Source: Rhodobacterales bacterium HKCCE3408 (GTDB taxonomy: Bacteria > Pseudomonadota > Alphaproteobacteria > Rhodobacterales > Rhodobacteraceae). From it: a stretch of 64,000 bases of DNA. Location: positions 1 to 64,000 of the forward strand of contig WVSN01000005.1 in the NCBI GenBank assembly GCA_015689705.1, read 5' to 3'. Numbering within the stretch: the stretch's first letter is position 1; each line of letters starts with the position of its first letter. Shown one piece after another: positions 22,223 to 31,969 of this stretch. A program made the position numbers and the translations under genes. The notes beneath the pieces are model-generated. The model was not told where the DNA came from. It saw only the letters and a list, made by a program, of their open reading frames with translations, and did not search any database.

Positions 22223-25127
22223 CGGATACGGGCGGATCGACCGCGGGCGCGAGATCCGGTTCAGCTTCGACGGCAAGGGGTTCCGGGGCCATCCCGGCGA
22301 TACGCTCGCCTCGGCGCTGCTGGCCAATGGCGTGACGCTGATGGGTCGGTCGTTCAAGTATCACCGCCCGCGCGGCCCCCTGACCGCCGGCCCGGAAGAG
22401 CCGAACGCGCTGGTGGAAATCGGCACCGGCGCGTCACGCACACCGAACACGCGGGCGACGGTGCAGGAAATTCACGAGGGCCTCGTCGCCACCAGCCAGA
22501 ACCGCCTTGGCCCACTCGACATGGACCTGATGGCGGTCAACGACCTGCTGCATCCGTTCCTCGGCGCGGGCTTCTACTACAAGACGTTCATGTGGCCGCG
22601 CGCATTCTGGGAAAAGCTCTACGAGCCGGTCATCCGCCGCGCCGCCGGGCTCGGGCGGCTGTCGGGCGAGCACGATACCGGCCGTTACGAAAAGGCCTTC
22701 GCCTTTTGCGACCTGCTGGTGATCGGCGCCGGTCCGGCGGGCCTGATGGCCGCGCTAACTGCCGCCCGTGGCGGGCTCGACGTCATCCTCGCCGACGAGA
22801 CCGCCGAGCCGGGCGGGCGGCTTCTGTCCGAGTCCGAGAAGATCGACGGTGCGCCCGCATCCGACTGGGTGGCCGCTACCCTGGTCGAGCTGCGCGATGC
22901 GGGCGTCCGGATCATGCCACGCACAACCGTGACCGGCGCTTATGACGGCGGCGTCTACGGCGCTCTGGAACGGGTCGGGCTGCATCTGCCCGAAGCCCCC
23001 GACATGCCGCGCGAGTGTTTCTGGCGGATCACGGCGCAGCGCGCGATCCTCGCCGCCGGCGCATTGGAACGCCCCATCGCCTTCCCGATGAACGACCGGC
23101 CCGGCATCATGATGGCCTCGGCCGTGCGCACCTATCTGCACCGCTACGGCGTCGCGCCCGGCCAGAAAGTCGCGCTGTTCGCCACGAACGATGACGCGCA
23201 CCGCACCGCGACCGACCTGATCGCCGCCGGCATCGATGTTGCCGCCGTGGTCGACCCGCGCGAGGACGTGACGACAGCCGGCGAATACCGCCTGATCCGG
23301 GGCGAGATCGTGGACACCGCTGGCCGCCGGGCGCTGCGCGAGATCACGGTGCGCGCGAATGGCGGCGAGACGCGGATCGAGGCCGATTGCCTCGCCGTTT
23401 CGGGCGGCTGGAACCCGAATGTCCATCTGACCTGCCATCTCGGCGCGCGGCCGGTCTGGAACGACCGTCTCGAAGCCTTCCTGCCCGCCAAGGGCGCCGT
23501 CCCCGGGTTGATCCCGGCCGGTGCAGCTGCGGGGCAGTACACCACGGCGGCCTGTCTCTCATCCGGTCGCGACGCGGCGATTGACGCCCTGTCTCAACTC
23601 GGCCGGAAGGCGCCCAAGCTCGCGATCCCGGTCGCCGATGACCGGGCCGGGACCTCCAGAGCGCTGTGGCAGGTGACGGGCCACGGCCGCGCCTGGCTCG
23701 ACTTCGCCAACGACGTGACGACCAAGGACGTGAAGCTTGCGGCGGCCGAAAACTACGCCTCGGTCGAGCACATGAAGCGCTACACGACGCAGGGCATGGC
23801 GCCGGATCAGGGCAAGAACTCGAACATCTCCGCGCTCGCGGTGCTGGCCGACGCGACGGGCCGCACCATCGCCGAGACCGGCACGACGACCTACCGCCCG
23901 CCGTTCACCCCGGTCTCGCTCGGCGCGATCGGGGCCGGAGCCCGCGGCAAGGGGTTCGCGCCGGAGCGGCTGACGACCTCGCACGACGCCAGCCTCGACC
24001 GCGGCGCACCGATAGTGGCGACGGGGCTGTGGTACCGTCCGTCCTACTTCCCCCGGTCGGGCGAGACGACGTGGCGCGAGGCCTGCGACCGCGAGGTCGG
24101 GATGGTCCGGACCTGCGTCGGCGTCGCCGACGTCTCGACCCTCGGCAAGATCGACATCCAGGGAAAGGACGCGGCCGCCTTCCTCGATTTCGTCTACACC
24201 AATACCTTCTCGACGCTGAAACCGGGCCGGGTCCGCTATGGCCTGATGCTGCGCGAGGACGGGCACGTGATGGACGACGGCACGACCGCGTGCCTGGCCG
24301 AGAACCATTACCTGATGACCACGACCACGGCCGCCGCCGGTCAGGTCATGGCGCATCTCGATTTCGTCTCGCAATGCCTCCGGCCCGATCTGGATGTCCG
24401 CTTCATCTCGGTCACCGAGCAATGGGCGCAGTTCGCCGTCGCGGGTCCGCAGGCGGCCGCGCTGATCGGAACTGTCCTCGATGACGCGCCGGAGTTGCCC
24501 TTCATGGGCTGCGCAGCGGTCTCGGTCATGGGCGTCCCGGGCCGGTTGTTCCGCATCTCCTTCTCGGGCGAGGAAGGCTACGAAATCGCCGTGCCCGCGC
24601 GTTATGGCGCCGGCCTGTTCCGCGATCTGGTCGGCCGGGCCGAGACGATGGGCGGCGGCGCCTACGGAATGGAGGCGCTGAACGTCCTCCGGATCGAGAA
24701 GGGCTTCATCACCCACGCCGAGATCGACGGGCGCGTGACGGCAGGCGACCTCGGGATGGGCAAGATGGTCTCGGCCAAAAAGGACTGCATCGGCAAGACT
24801 GCCTCGGAGCGGCCGGGCCTCGCCGACCCCGCGCGGCCGGCGCTGGTAGGACTGCGCCCCGCGAACGGCAACGATCCGATCCCCGCCGGCGCGCATCTCT
24901 ACGACGAGGGTGACGCGCCGACGCGGGTCAACAAGAAGGGTCATGTCACCTCGACCTGCTACTCGGCGACGCTGAAGACGCACATGGCGCTCGCCTTCCT
25001 CGTGAACGGCCACGACCGGCTTGGGGAGCGGGTACGGGTGAAGGACCACCTGCGCGGCGCGGACCTGATCTGCGAAATCACCGATCCGGTCGTTTTCGAC
25101 CCCGACGGAGGACGGATGCGTGGCTGA
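22212..25127 (+). CDS. soxA: Sarcosine oxidase alpha subunit
   Basis: The 971-residue subunit has the full order: an N-terminal ferredoxin-like domain (FSFDGKGFRGHPGDTLASALLA), an NAD-binding Rossmann domain (LLVIGAGPAGLMAALTAA near residue 166), a central linker, and a C-terminal aminomethyltransferase (GcvT-like) domain from about 600 that binds tetrahydrofolate. It accepts electrons and channels the one-carbon unit to 5,10-methylene-THF. Length is typical. It overlaps both soxD and soxG. Confidence 0.95.
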   Translation: MRVDGYGRIDRGREIRFSFDGKGFRGHPGDTLASALLANGVTLMGRSFKYHRPRGPLTAGPEEPNALVEIGTGASRTPNTRATVQEIHEGLVATSQNRLGPLDMDLMAVNDLLHPFLGAGFYYKTFMWPRAFWEKLYEPVIRRAAGLGRLSGEHDTGRYEKAFAFCDLLVIGAGPAGLMAALTAARGGLDVILADETAEPGGRLLSESEKIDGAPASDWVAATLVELRDAGVRIMPRTTVTGAYDGGVYGALERVGLHLPEAPDMPRECFWRITAQRAILAAGALERPIAFPMNDRPGIMMASAVRTYLHRYGVAPGQKVALFATNDDAHRTATDLIAAGIDVAAVVDPREDVTTAGEYRLIRGEIVDTAGRRALREITVRANGGETRIEADCLAVSGGWNPNVHLTCHLGARPVWNDRLEAFLPAKGAVPGLIPAGAAAGQYTTAACLSSGRDAAIDALSQLGRKAPKLAIPVADDRAGTSRALWQVTGHGRAWLDFANDVTTKDVKLAAAENYASVEHMKRYTTQGMAPDQGKNSNISALAVLADATGRTIAETGTTTYRPPFTPVSLGAIGAGARGKGFAPERLTTSHDASLDRGAPIVATGLWYRPSYFPRSGETTWREACDREVGMVRTCVGVADVSTLGKIDIQGKDAAAFLDFVYTNTFSTLKPGRVRYGLMLREDGHVMDDGTTACLAENHYLMTTTTAAAGQVMAHLDFVSQCLRPDLDVRFISVTEQWAQFAVAGPQAAALIGTVLDDAPELPFMGCAAVSVMGVPGRLFRISFSGEEGYEIAVPARYGAGLFRDLVGRAETMGGGAYGMEALNVLRIEKGFITHAEIDGRVTAGDLGMGKMVSAKKDCIGKTASERPGLADPARPALVGLRPANGNDPIPAGAHLYDEGDAPTRVNKKGHVTSTCYSATLKTHMALAFLVNGHDRLGERVRVKDHLRGADLICEITDPVVFDPDGGRMRG

Positions 25128-25668
25128 CCTCATCGCGACGACGCCCTTCGCAGGCCTCCTGCCGCTGACCCGTGGCGAGACGACGGCGACCGAAATCGTG
25201 TTCGACGCGATCACCTCGGTCGCGCCCTACTCGGGCAGGGAGAAGGCGGTGTCGAAAGCGCTCGCGGCGCGGACGGGCGCGGCGTTTCCCGAACCGAACC
25301 GGACGACCGGCAAGGCGGATGCGCGAGCGGTCTGGAGCGGGATCGGACAGGCCTTCGTGCTCGGCCCGCGTCTCGAGCCGATCGACGGCGCCGCGATGAC
25401 CGACCAGACCGACGCCTGGGCCTGCCTCGCGCTCGAAGGTCCGGCGGCGCGGGACGTGCTGGCGCGCCTCACGCCTCTCGACCTCAGACCGGAAGTGTTC
25501 GAGATCGGCCACGCCGCGCGGACACTCCTCGGCCACATGGCCTGCGTCCTGATGCGGACCGATGCCGACCGCTACGGCCTGATGGTCTTTCGCTCGATGG
25601 CTTCGACCTGCGCGCACGAGATCGACACGGCCATGGAAGGCATCGCCGCCCGCGCCCGGCTCGGCTGA
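25120..25668 (+). CDS. soxG: Sarcosine oxidase gamma subunit
   Basis: The 182-residue last subunit has a GcvT-related pattern (DAWACLALEGPAARDVLARLTPLDLR and HMACVLMRTDADRYGLMVFRS, cited in part). It starts at GTG 25120, eight bases after GGAGGA and overlapping the soxA stop, and closes the operon. It is needed for the stable complex. Confidence 0.92.
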   Translation: MADLIATTPFAGLLPLTRGETTATEIVFDAITSVAPYSGREKAVSKALAARTGAAFPEPNRTTGKADARAVWSGIGQAFVLGPRLEPIDGAAMTDQTDAWACLALEGPAARDVLARLTPLDLRPEVFEIGHAARTLLGHMACVLMRTDADRYGLMVFRSMASTCAHEIDTAMEGIAARARLG

Positions 25669-25749
25669 CCGGAAAAGTTTCGTGGCCGATCAACGGGGGC
25701 CGTTCGGGGTATCTGGTCTTCCCCCCGGGCGACCTGCATTATCGGCGGC

Positions 25750-27654
25750 ATGAGTCTGCCCCCCGGTTTCCTCGAAGAGCTGAAGACCCGCGTCTCGCTG
25801 GCCGAGATCGCCGGGCGCAAGGTCATATGGGACAACCGGAAATCGAACCAGGCGAAGGGCGACATGTGGGCGCCCTGCCCGTTCCACCAGGAAAAGACCG
25901 CGTCCTTCCACGTCGATGACCGTAAGGGCTTCTACTACTGCTTCGGCTGCCACGCGAAGGGTGACCTTCTCGCCTTCGTGCAGGAGACCGACAATATCGG
26001 CTTCATGGAAGCGGTCGAGATGCTGGCGGGCGTCGCCGGGATGCCGATGCCCGCGCCGGACCCGAAAGCGCGCGAAAAGGCCGAGGCGCGCACGAAGCTC
26101 GCCGATGTGACCGAGGCCGCGCTGACGTACTACCGGCTGCAACTGAAGACCGCCGCTGCGGCAGAGGCGCGCGCCTATCTGGACCGTCGCGGCCTGAGCG
26201 CGGAAACCATCGACCGCTTCGAGATCGGCTTTGCGTCCCCCGCGCAGCAGGGCGCGTTCAAGGCGCTGACCGACAAGGGCCTGCCCGCCGATGCCGTGAT
26301 CGCATCCGGCGTCGCCTCGAAGCCCGACGATGGCGGCGCACCCTACGACGCCTTCCGCAACCGGATCATGTTCCCGATCCGCAATCCGCGCGGTGTGGTG
26401 ATCGGCTTCGGCGGCCGGGCGATGGATCCGAACGCGCGGGCCAAGTATCTCAACACGCGCGAGACGCCGCTCTTCGACAAGGGCCGTGCCCTCTACAATC
26501 ACGGACCGGCGCGCGAGGCGGCCGGCAAGGGCCAGACGCTGATCGTGGCCGAGGGCTACATGGACGTGATCGCGCTGGTCGAGGCCGGTTTCGAGGCGTC
26601 CGTCGCGCCGCTTGGCACGGCGATCACGCCCGACCAGCTCGCCCTTCTGTGGCAGATCGCCGACGAACCGGTGATCGCGCTCGATGGCGATACAGCCGGC
26701 CTCCGTGCCGCAATGCGGCTCATCGATCTCGCGCTTCCGCTTCTGAAACCCGGCAAATCGCTTCGCTTCGCGCTGATGCCGCCCGGACAGGACCCGGACG
26801 ACCTGATCCGCGCGGGCGGCCCTGCGGCGATGGCGAAAATCATCGACGGCGCGCAGCCGATGATCGATCTTCTCTGGCGGCGCGAAACCGAGGGCCGGAC
26901 CTTCGACAGCCCCGAACGGCGCGCCGCGCTCGACGCCGCGCTTGGCCGGGCGATCTCAGTCATCACGGACTCGAACCTGCGCCACCACTACGACCGGGAG
27001 CTGAAAGACCGCCGCTGGCAGTTTTTTCGCAACACCAGTCGCCCGAACCGGCGTGCCGCGCCCGAGGTGGCGCCGAGGCCGGAGACGGCCGGCTCGCCTC
27101 TGGTCGCTGGATCGGCCGGCGACCTGCGCGCGCCGCTGATTCTCGCGATCCTGGCCCACCATCCCGGCCTCATCGACCGGTTTGAAACCGATCTCGACAA
27201 GCTCGAGCCGGGGCAGCCGGATCTGGCGCGGCTTGCGCGCCATCTCCTGGGCACCGCAGCCCGTGACCGGGCCGCGCTCCATGCCGAACTGGAACGTGAG
27301 AATTTGCTGGAAACTCTTGAAAAGCTGATGGCGCTCGGCCATGTCCGCCTCCAGCGATGGATTCCGGCCGAAGACGCATCCGAAACGGCCAGGGCTTGCC
27401 TGGCAGAGGAATTCGCCAAACTGGCGGCCCGGCGCGGAATCGATCACGAACTGGCCGAAGGACTGGAGGATCTGGGCGACACCGATGCCCCCGCCCACCT
27501 GTCCTGGCGAATCAATCACGCGGTCCAGACACGCCTGCGCGCGGAACGGGCCGGGGTCGAACGCGATTCGGAAACCGCACCGGATCTGGATCGAGAGCGA
27601 GAATTGTTCCTGCGTGTCATTAAAAACGCGGGGAAAAAGGAAAATCGGCACTGA
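25750..27654 (+). CDS. dnaG: DNA primase
   Basis: The 634-residue primase makes RNA primers for replication. It shows the CHC2 zinc domain (CPFHQEKTASF and YYCFGCHAKGD), and the TOPRIM catalytic domain with IVAEGYMDVIAL near residue 259 and ALDGDTAG near 310. The C-terminal helicase-binding domain is weakly conserved, as usual. It lies directly upstream of rpoD, part of the classical macromolecular-synthesis arrangement without rpsU. Confidence 0.96.
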   Translation: MSLPPGFLEELKTRVSLAEIAGRKVIWDNRKSNQAKGDMWAPCPFHQEKTASFHVDDRKGFYYCFGCHAKGDLLAFVQETDNIGFMEAVEMLAGVAGMPMPAPDPKAREKAEARTKLADVTEAALTYYRLQLKTAAAAEARAYLDRRGLSAETIDRFEIGFASPAQQGAFKALTDKGLPADAVIASGVASKPDDGGAPYDAFRNRIMFPIRNPRGVVIGFGGRAMDPNARAKYLNTRETPLFDKGRALYNHGPAREAAGKGQTLIVAEGYMDVIALVEAGFEASVAPLGTAITPDQLALLWQIADEPVIALDGDTAGLRAAMRLIDLALPLLKPGKSLRFALMPPGQDPDDLIRAGGPAAMAKIIDGAQPMIDLLWRRETEGRTFDSPERRAALDAALGRAISVITDSNLRHHYDRELKDRRWQFFRNTSRPNRRAAPEVAPRPETAGSPLVAGSAGDLRAPLILAILAHHPGLIDRFETDLDKLEPGQPDLARLARHLLGTAARDRAALHAELERENLLETLEKLMALGHVRLQRWIPAEDASETARACLAEEFAKLAARRGIDHELAEGLEDLGDTDAPAHLSWRINHAVQTRLRAERAGVERDSETAPDLDRERELFLRVIKNAGKKENRH

Positions 27655-27741
27655 CCCGGGTGTGCGAATCACTGAGTCGCGCTAGTTAGGTTTGTTAAGC
27701 GGGCAACCCGAATCAGTTGCGCTTGAAAGGAGCCAGTCTGA

Positions 27742-29724
27742 ATGGCCAAGGACACCGAGGATCGTAAGCAGGACGGTGACGAGCCCGAGATCAGCCTCGA
27801 CATGAGTCAGACGGCGGTCAAGAAGATGATCGCCGATGCCCGATCCCGCGGCTACATCACCTACGATCAGCTCAATTCCGTGCTGCCTCCCGACCAGGTC
27901 TCGTCCGAACAGATCGAGGACGTGATGTCGATGCTCTCCGAGATGGGCATCAACGTAATCGAGGACGAGGAAGCGGAAGAGGACGGCGACAAGGCCCAGA
28001 CGACCGAGGTCGTCGAGACGTCGACGTCGCGCGAGATCGCGGTTTCGCAGTCCGAGACCGAAAAGCTCGACCGCACCGATGACCCGGTGCGCATGTACCT
28101 GCGCGAGATGGGATCGGTCGAACTTCTGTCGCGCGAAGGCGAGATCGCCATCGCCAAGAGGATCGAAGCCGGCCGGAACACGATGATCGCCGGGCTCTGT
28201 GAAAGCCCGCTGACCTTCCAGGCCATCACGATCTGGCGTGACGAGCTGTTGGACGAGGACATCCTGCTGCGCGACGTGATCGACCTCGACGCGACGTTCG
28301 GCCGGTCGATGGGCGACGATGACGACGAGCCGGTGGTCACTGCCGACAATGGCGGGGACGCGAGCGCGCGGAAGACCGACTCCGAGCCGGAACTGGACGC
28401 CGACGGCAACCCGATCGCGACAGACGACGACGAGGACGAGGACGATCAGGCCAACATGTCGCTGGCCGCGATGGAGGCCGCGCTGAAGCCGCGCGTGCTC
28501 GAAACGCTCGACCGCATCGCGCTCGACTACGCCAAGCTGTCGGAGATGCAGGACCTGCGCATCTCGGCCACGCTGAACGAGGATGCGAGCTTCACGCAGA
28601 AGGACGAGGAAGCTTACCAGAAGCTCCGGTCCGAGATCGTGGAACTGGTGAACGAGCTTCACCTCCACAACAACCGGATCGAAGCACTGATCGACCAGCT
28701 CTACGGCATCAACCGCCGGATCATGTCGATCGACAGCGGCATGGTGAAGCTTGCCGACCAGGCGCGGATCAACCGCAAGGAATTCATCGACGAATACAAG
28801 GGCGCCGAGCTCGATCCGTCGTGGGTTGATCGCATGGCCGACAAGTCCGGCCGGGGCTGGCAGGCGCTGCTCGAAAAGAGCCGCGAAAAGGTCGAGGAAC
28901 TGCGCGGCGACATGGCCCAGGTCGGGCAGTATGTCGGTCTGGACATCAGCGAGTTCCGCCGCATCGTGGCCCAGGTCCAGAAGGGCGAGAAGGAAGCCCG
29001 CCAGGCCAAGAAGGAAATGGTCGAGGCCAACCTGCGCCTCGTGATCTCCATCGCCAAGAAATACACCAACCGCGGCCTGCAGTTCCTGGATCTGATCCAG
29101 GAAGGCAACATCGGCCTGATGAAGGCCGTCGACAAGTTCGAGTACCGCCGCGGCTACAAGTTCTCGACCTACGCGACGTGGTGGATCCGGCAGGCGATCA
29201 CCCGGTCCATCGCGGACCAGGCGCGCACGATCCGGATCCCGGTCCACATGATAGAGACGATCAACAAGCTCGTCCGGACCGGCCGCCAGATGCTGCACGA
29301 GATCGGCCGCGAGCCGACACCGGAGGAACTGGCCGAGAAGCTGCAGATGCCGCTCGAGAAGGTCCGCAAGGTGATGAAGATCGCCAAGGAGCCGATCAGC
29401 CTGGAGACGCCCATCGGCGACGAGGAAGACAGCCAGCTTGGCGACTTCATCGAGGACAAGAACGCGGTCCTGCCGCTCGACTCCGCAATTCAGGAAAACC
29501 TGAAGGAGACGACGACGCGGGTTCTGGCCTCTCTCACGCCGCGCGAGGAACGAGTCCTGCGGATGAGGTTTGGTATCGGCATGAACACCGACCACACGCT
29601 CGAAGAGGTCGGCCAGCAGTTCAGCGTGACGCGCGAGCGGATCCGCCAGATCGAGGCGAAGGCTCTTCGGAAGCTGAAGCACCCGAGCCGGTCGCGGAAG
29701 CTGCGGAGTTTCCTTGATCAGTAG
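27742..29724 (+). CDS. rpoD: RNA polymerase primary sigma factor RpoD
   Basis: The 660-residue housekeeping sigma factor has region 1.1 at the N terminus, region 1.2 ([22 protein letters not shown]), an acidic non-conserved insert (about 190-240), region 2 ([32 protein letters not shown]), region 3, and region 4 with the HTH ([24 protein letters not shown]). AAAGGAGCC precedes the ATG. It follows dnaG by 87 bases and ends at a clear terminator. Confidence 0.97.
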   Translation: MAKDTEDRKQDGDEPEISLDMSQTAVKKMIADARSRGYITYDQLNSVLPPDQVSSEQIEDVMSMLSEMGINVIEDEEAEEDGDKAQTTEVVETSTSREIAVSQSETEKLDRTDDPVRMYLREMGSVELLSREGEIAIAKRIEAGRNTMIAGLCESPLTFQAITIWRDELLDEDILLRDVIDLDATFGRSMGDDDDEPVVTADNGGDASARKTDSEPELDADGNPIATDDDEDEDDQANMSLAAMEAALKPRVLETLDRIALDYAKLSEMQDLRISATLNEDASFTQKDEEAYQKLRSEIVELVNELHLHNNRIEALIDQLYGINRRIMSIDSGMVKLADQARINRKEFIDEYKGAELDPSWVDRMADKSGRGWQALLEKSREKVEELRGDMAQVGQYVGLDISEFRRIVAQVQKGEKEARQAKKEMVEANLRLVISIAKKYTNRGLQFLDLIQEGNIGLMKAVDKFEYRRGYKFSTYATWWIRQAITRSIADQARTIRIPVHMIETINKLVRTGRQMLHEIGREPTPEELAEKLQMPLEKVRKVMKIAKEPISLETPIGDEEDSQLGDFIEDKNAVLPLDSAIQENLKETTTRVLASLTPREERVLRMRFGIGMNTDHTLEEVGQQFSVTRERIRQIEAKALRKLKHPSRSRKLRSFLDQ

Positions 29725-29766
29725 ACAAGTCTGGCCCGTTTTCCGCGGGTCAGTACGACAAGGCAT

Positions 29767-29797
29767 AAAGGGCGGCCGGCGAAGACGGCCGCCTTTT
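29767..29797 (+). terminator. Rho-independent terminator after rpoD
   Basis: An 8-bp G+C stem (GGCGGCCG with CGGCCGCC) with a seven-base loop is flanked by AAA on the left and TTTT on the right, 46 bases after the rpoD stop. Confidence 0.88.
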
Positions 29798-29868
29798 CCA
29801 TGTCAGCCTTTCGCATCGGGCCCGGTCGGCATAGACTTGGGCTGACCTTTCCCCGATCGGAGGCCTCC

Positions 29869-30138
29869 ATGTCCCTCCTCTCCAAACTCTTCGGGTCGAG
29901 CCCGAAATCCGGGCCCGAGCCCGAATTTCACGGCGATTTCCGGATCTACCCGGAACCCAAGTCCGAGCAGGGCAGCTACCGGGTTGGCGCGCGGATCGAG
30001 AAGGATTTCGGCGAGGAAACGAAAGTCCACCATCTCGTCCGGGCCGACACGATGGCAAGCGTCGACGAAGCCATGCAGTTCTCCGTACTCAAGGCGAAAC
30101 AGGTGATCGACGAGCAGGGTGACCGGCTGTTCGGCTGA
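29869..30138 (+). CDS. HlyU family protein
   Basis: The 89-residue protein matches the HlyU family in the stretch EFHGDFRIYPEPKSEQGSYRVGARI and in HLVRADTMASVDEAMQ. The family is named for a Vibrio hemolysin regulator, but this short domain lacks a helix-turn-helix, so DNA binding is doubtful. The ATG at 29869 follows GATCGGAGG. It is convergent with meaB, nine bases apart. Confidence 0.8.
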   Translation: MSLLSKLFGSSPKSGPEPEFHGDFRIYPEPKSEQGSYRVGARIEKDFGEETKVHHLVRADTMASVDEAMQFSVLKAKQVIDEQGDRLFG

Positions 30139-30147
30139 CCGTCCCGG

Positions 30148-31158
30148 CTAGACACCCAACCGCTTCAGCACATGCTCTGCCGCCATCTCGACGCTGATCT
30201 CGCCTGCAGCGACAGCCTCCCGCAGCCGCGCCATTTCGTCGGCCAGCGCGGGGTCTCGCAGCCTGGCGAGCAGCCCCTCGCGTACCGCCTCGCCGAACCA
30301 GTGTGCTGCCTGCCCGGCCCGCGTCCGCGCCCACCAGCCGTTGTCGCGCCGCCACCCAGCCAGGGCGGTCATCTCGTTCCACGCAGTGTCGAGCCCCTTC
30401 TCCTCGAGCGCCGACACGGCCATTGCCTTGGGGAAGCCCTCGGGATCCTGCGGCCGCTTCCGCAACAGCCTGAGCGCCCCCGAATAGTCGGCGACGGTAC
30501 GACTGGCCGCCGATGCCAAGTCTCCGTCGGCCTTGTTGACCAGAATGAGGTCCGCCATCTCCATGATGCCGCGCTTCACGCCCTGCAACTCGTCCCCGCC
30601 CGCCGGCGCGAGCAGGAGCACGAAGAGATCGCACATCTGCGCCACCATCGTCTCGGACTGGCCGACGCCGACCGTCTCGATCAGCACCACATCGAAGCCC
30701 GCCGCCTCGCACAGCGCTACGGCTTCGCGTGTGCGCCGGGCGACGCCACCCAGATGGGTCGCCGATGGCGAGGGACGGATGAAGGCGTTCCGCTCGCGGC
30801 TCAGCCGTTCCATCCGCGTCTTGTCGCCGAGGATGGAGCCGCCGGACCGCGCCGAGGACGGATCGACGGCCAGCACGGCAACACGCAGCCCCTGCCCGAT
30901 CAGCATCAATCCGAACGTCTCGATGAAGCTCGACTTGCCGACGCCGGGCGTGCCCGAGAGCCCGATACGCAGCGCCTCGCGGTCCGCGCCGCGCAGAGCT
31001 TCCATGAGCGCCGCAGCCTCGGAGCGATGATCGGGCCGCGTGCTCTCGACCAGAGTCACCGCCCGCGCAAGTGCCCTGCGGTCGCCCGCCACGATCCGCG
31101 CGGCCAGCGCCTGGGCGCCGCCGCTGTTCCGCGTCATCGAAGGGTCGTCGTTTGCCAT
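30148..31158 (-). CDS. meaB: Methylmalonyl-CoA mutase-associated GTPase MeaB
   Basis: The 336-residue G3E-type GTPase protects and reactivates methylmalonyl-CoA mutase and guards its B12 cofactor loading. P-loop GTPGVGKSSFIE, the AVDPSSARSGGSILGDKTRM block, ETVGVGQSE and NKAD are all present. The C terminus forms the dimerisation arm. MANDDPS at 31158 is chosen; an ATG two codons upstream (31164) is equally possible. No mutase gene is in the window. It is divergent from the DUF3108 gene. Confidence 0.92.
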   Translation of the reverse strand: MANDDPSMTRNSGGAQALAARIVAGDRRALARAVTLVESTRPDHRSEAAALMEALRGADREALRIGLSGTPGVGKSSFIETFGLMLIGQGLRVAVLAVDPSSARSGGSILGDKTRMERLSRERNAFIRPSPSATHLGGVARRTREAVALCEAAGFDVVLIETVGVGQSETMVAQMCDLFVLLLAPAGGDELQGVKRGIMEMADLILVNKADGDLASAASRTVADYSGALRLLRKRPQDPEGFPKAMAVSALEEKGLDTAWNEMTALAGWRRDNGWWARTRAGQAAHWFGEAVREGLLARLRDPALADEMARLREAVAAGEISVEMAAEHVLKRLGV

Positions 31159-31249
31159 TACCATCCCGCCCGATTGGCGCCAGCTTGTCGCCGGGCGGCG
31201 GATGTTGTCCAGTGACGGCGGGCAAAAAGGCGAAGGCAGGCAGATACCG

Positions 31250-31969
31250 ATGCTCCGGTTTCTCTTGGCGGGCGTGGCGCTGGTCATCGCGACCGGAGCC
31301 TCGGCACAGACCTACCGGCAGGATTTCGACGTGCGCTGGAACGGGCTGCGCGTGGCCCGGCTCGTCCTCGCTGTCCGCGACGAGGAGGCCGCCTACGCGC
31401 TGGCCGGCCGGGCCGAGAGCACCGGCATGGCGGCGATCTTCCGCTCTGTCCGGGCAGAGATGTCGGCGCAGGGCAGCTTCGACGGCGACCGCCCGCGCCC
31501 GTTCGCCTATTCCGAGGACCTCGATACCGGCCGCCGCGCGTCGACCGTGACGCTGTCCTACCGTGACGGCGTGCCGGAGATCGTGGCCCGGAATCCCGAC
31601 GGCCCGCCCGAGCCGTGGGATATCGACCCTGCCGACCAGTCCGGCACGATCGACCCGCTCTCGGCGCTCTTCTCACTCGTCCGGCCACGCGCGGCGGAGG
31701 CGACCTGCGGCTGGAGCGAGGACGTTTTCGACGGGCGAAGACGCTCACGGCTCATGCTTGGCACGGCAGAGCCGTCGGCCGATGGCATCTCCTGTCCGGG
31801 CCTTTACGAACGGATCGCGGGGTTCCGTCCGGAGGAACTCGCCGACCGCACCGATTTCCCCTTCCGCGCAACCTTCCGCGAAGGTCCGGACGGGCTCTGG
31901 GTGTTGACGGGGATCGAGCTGCAGTCGCTCTATGGTCCGGTGGAGATTTCTCGGATATCCGACTGGTGA
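31250..31969 (+). CDS. DUF3108 periplasmic protein
   Basis: The 239-residue protein has a signal peptide (MLRFLLAGVALVIATGASA) and a strand-rich mature domain with features of DUF3108: DVRWNGLRVARLVLAVRDEEAAY, and FDGRRRSRLMLG near residue 165. One disulfide may form between the two mature cysteines. Function is unknown. Its stop overlaps the hrpB GTG start (GTGA), so the two are translationally coupled. Confidence 0.8.
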   Translation: MLRFLLAGVALVIATGASAQTYRQDFDVRWNGLRVARLVLAVRDEEAAYALAGRAESTGMAAIFRSVRAEMSAQGSFDGDRPRPFAYSEDLDTGRRASTVTLSYRDGVPEIVARNPDGPPEPWDIDPADQSGTIDPLSALFSLVRPRAAEATCGWSEDVFDGRRRSRLMLGTAEPSADGISCPGLYERIAGFRPEELADRTDFPFRATFREGPDGLWVLTGIELQSLYGPVEISRISDW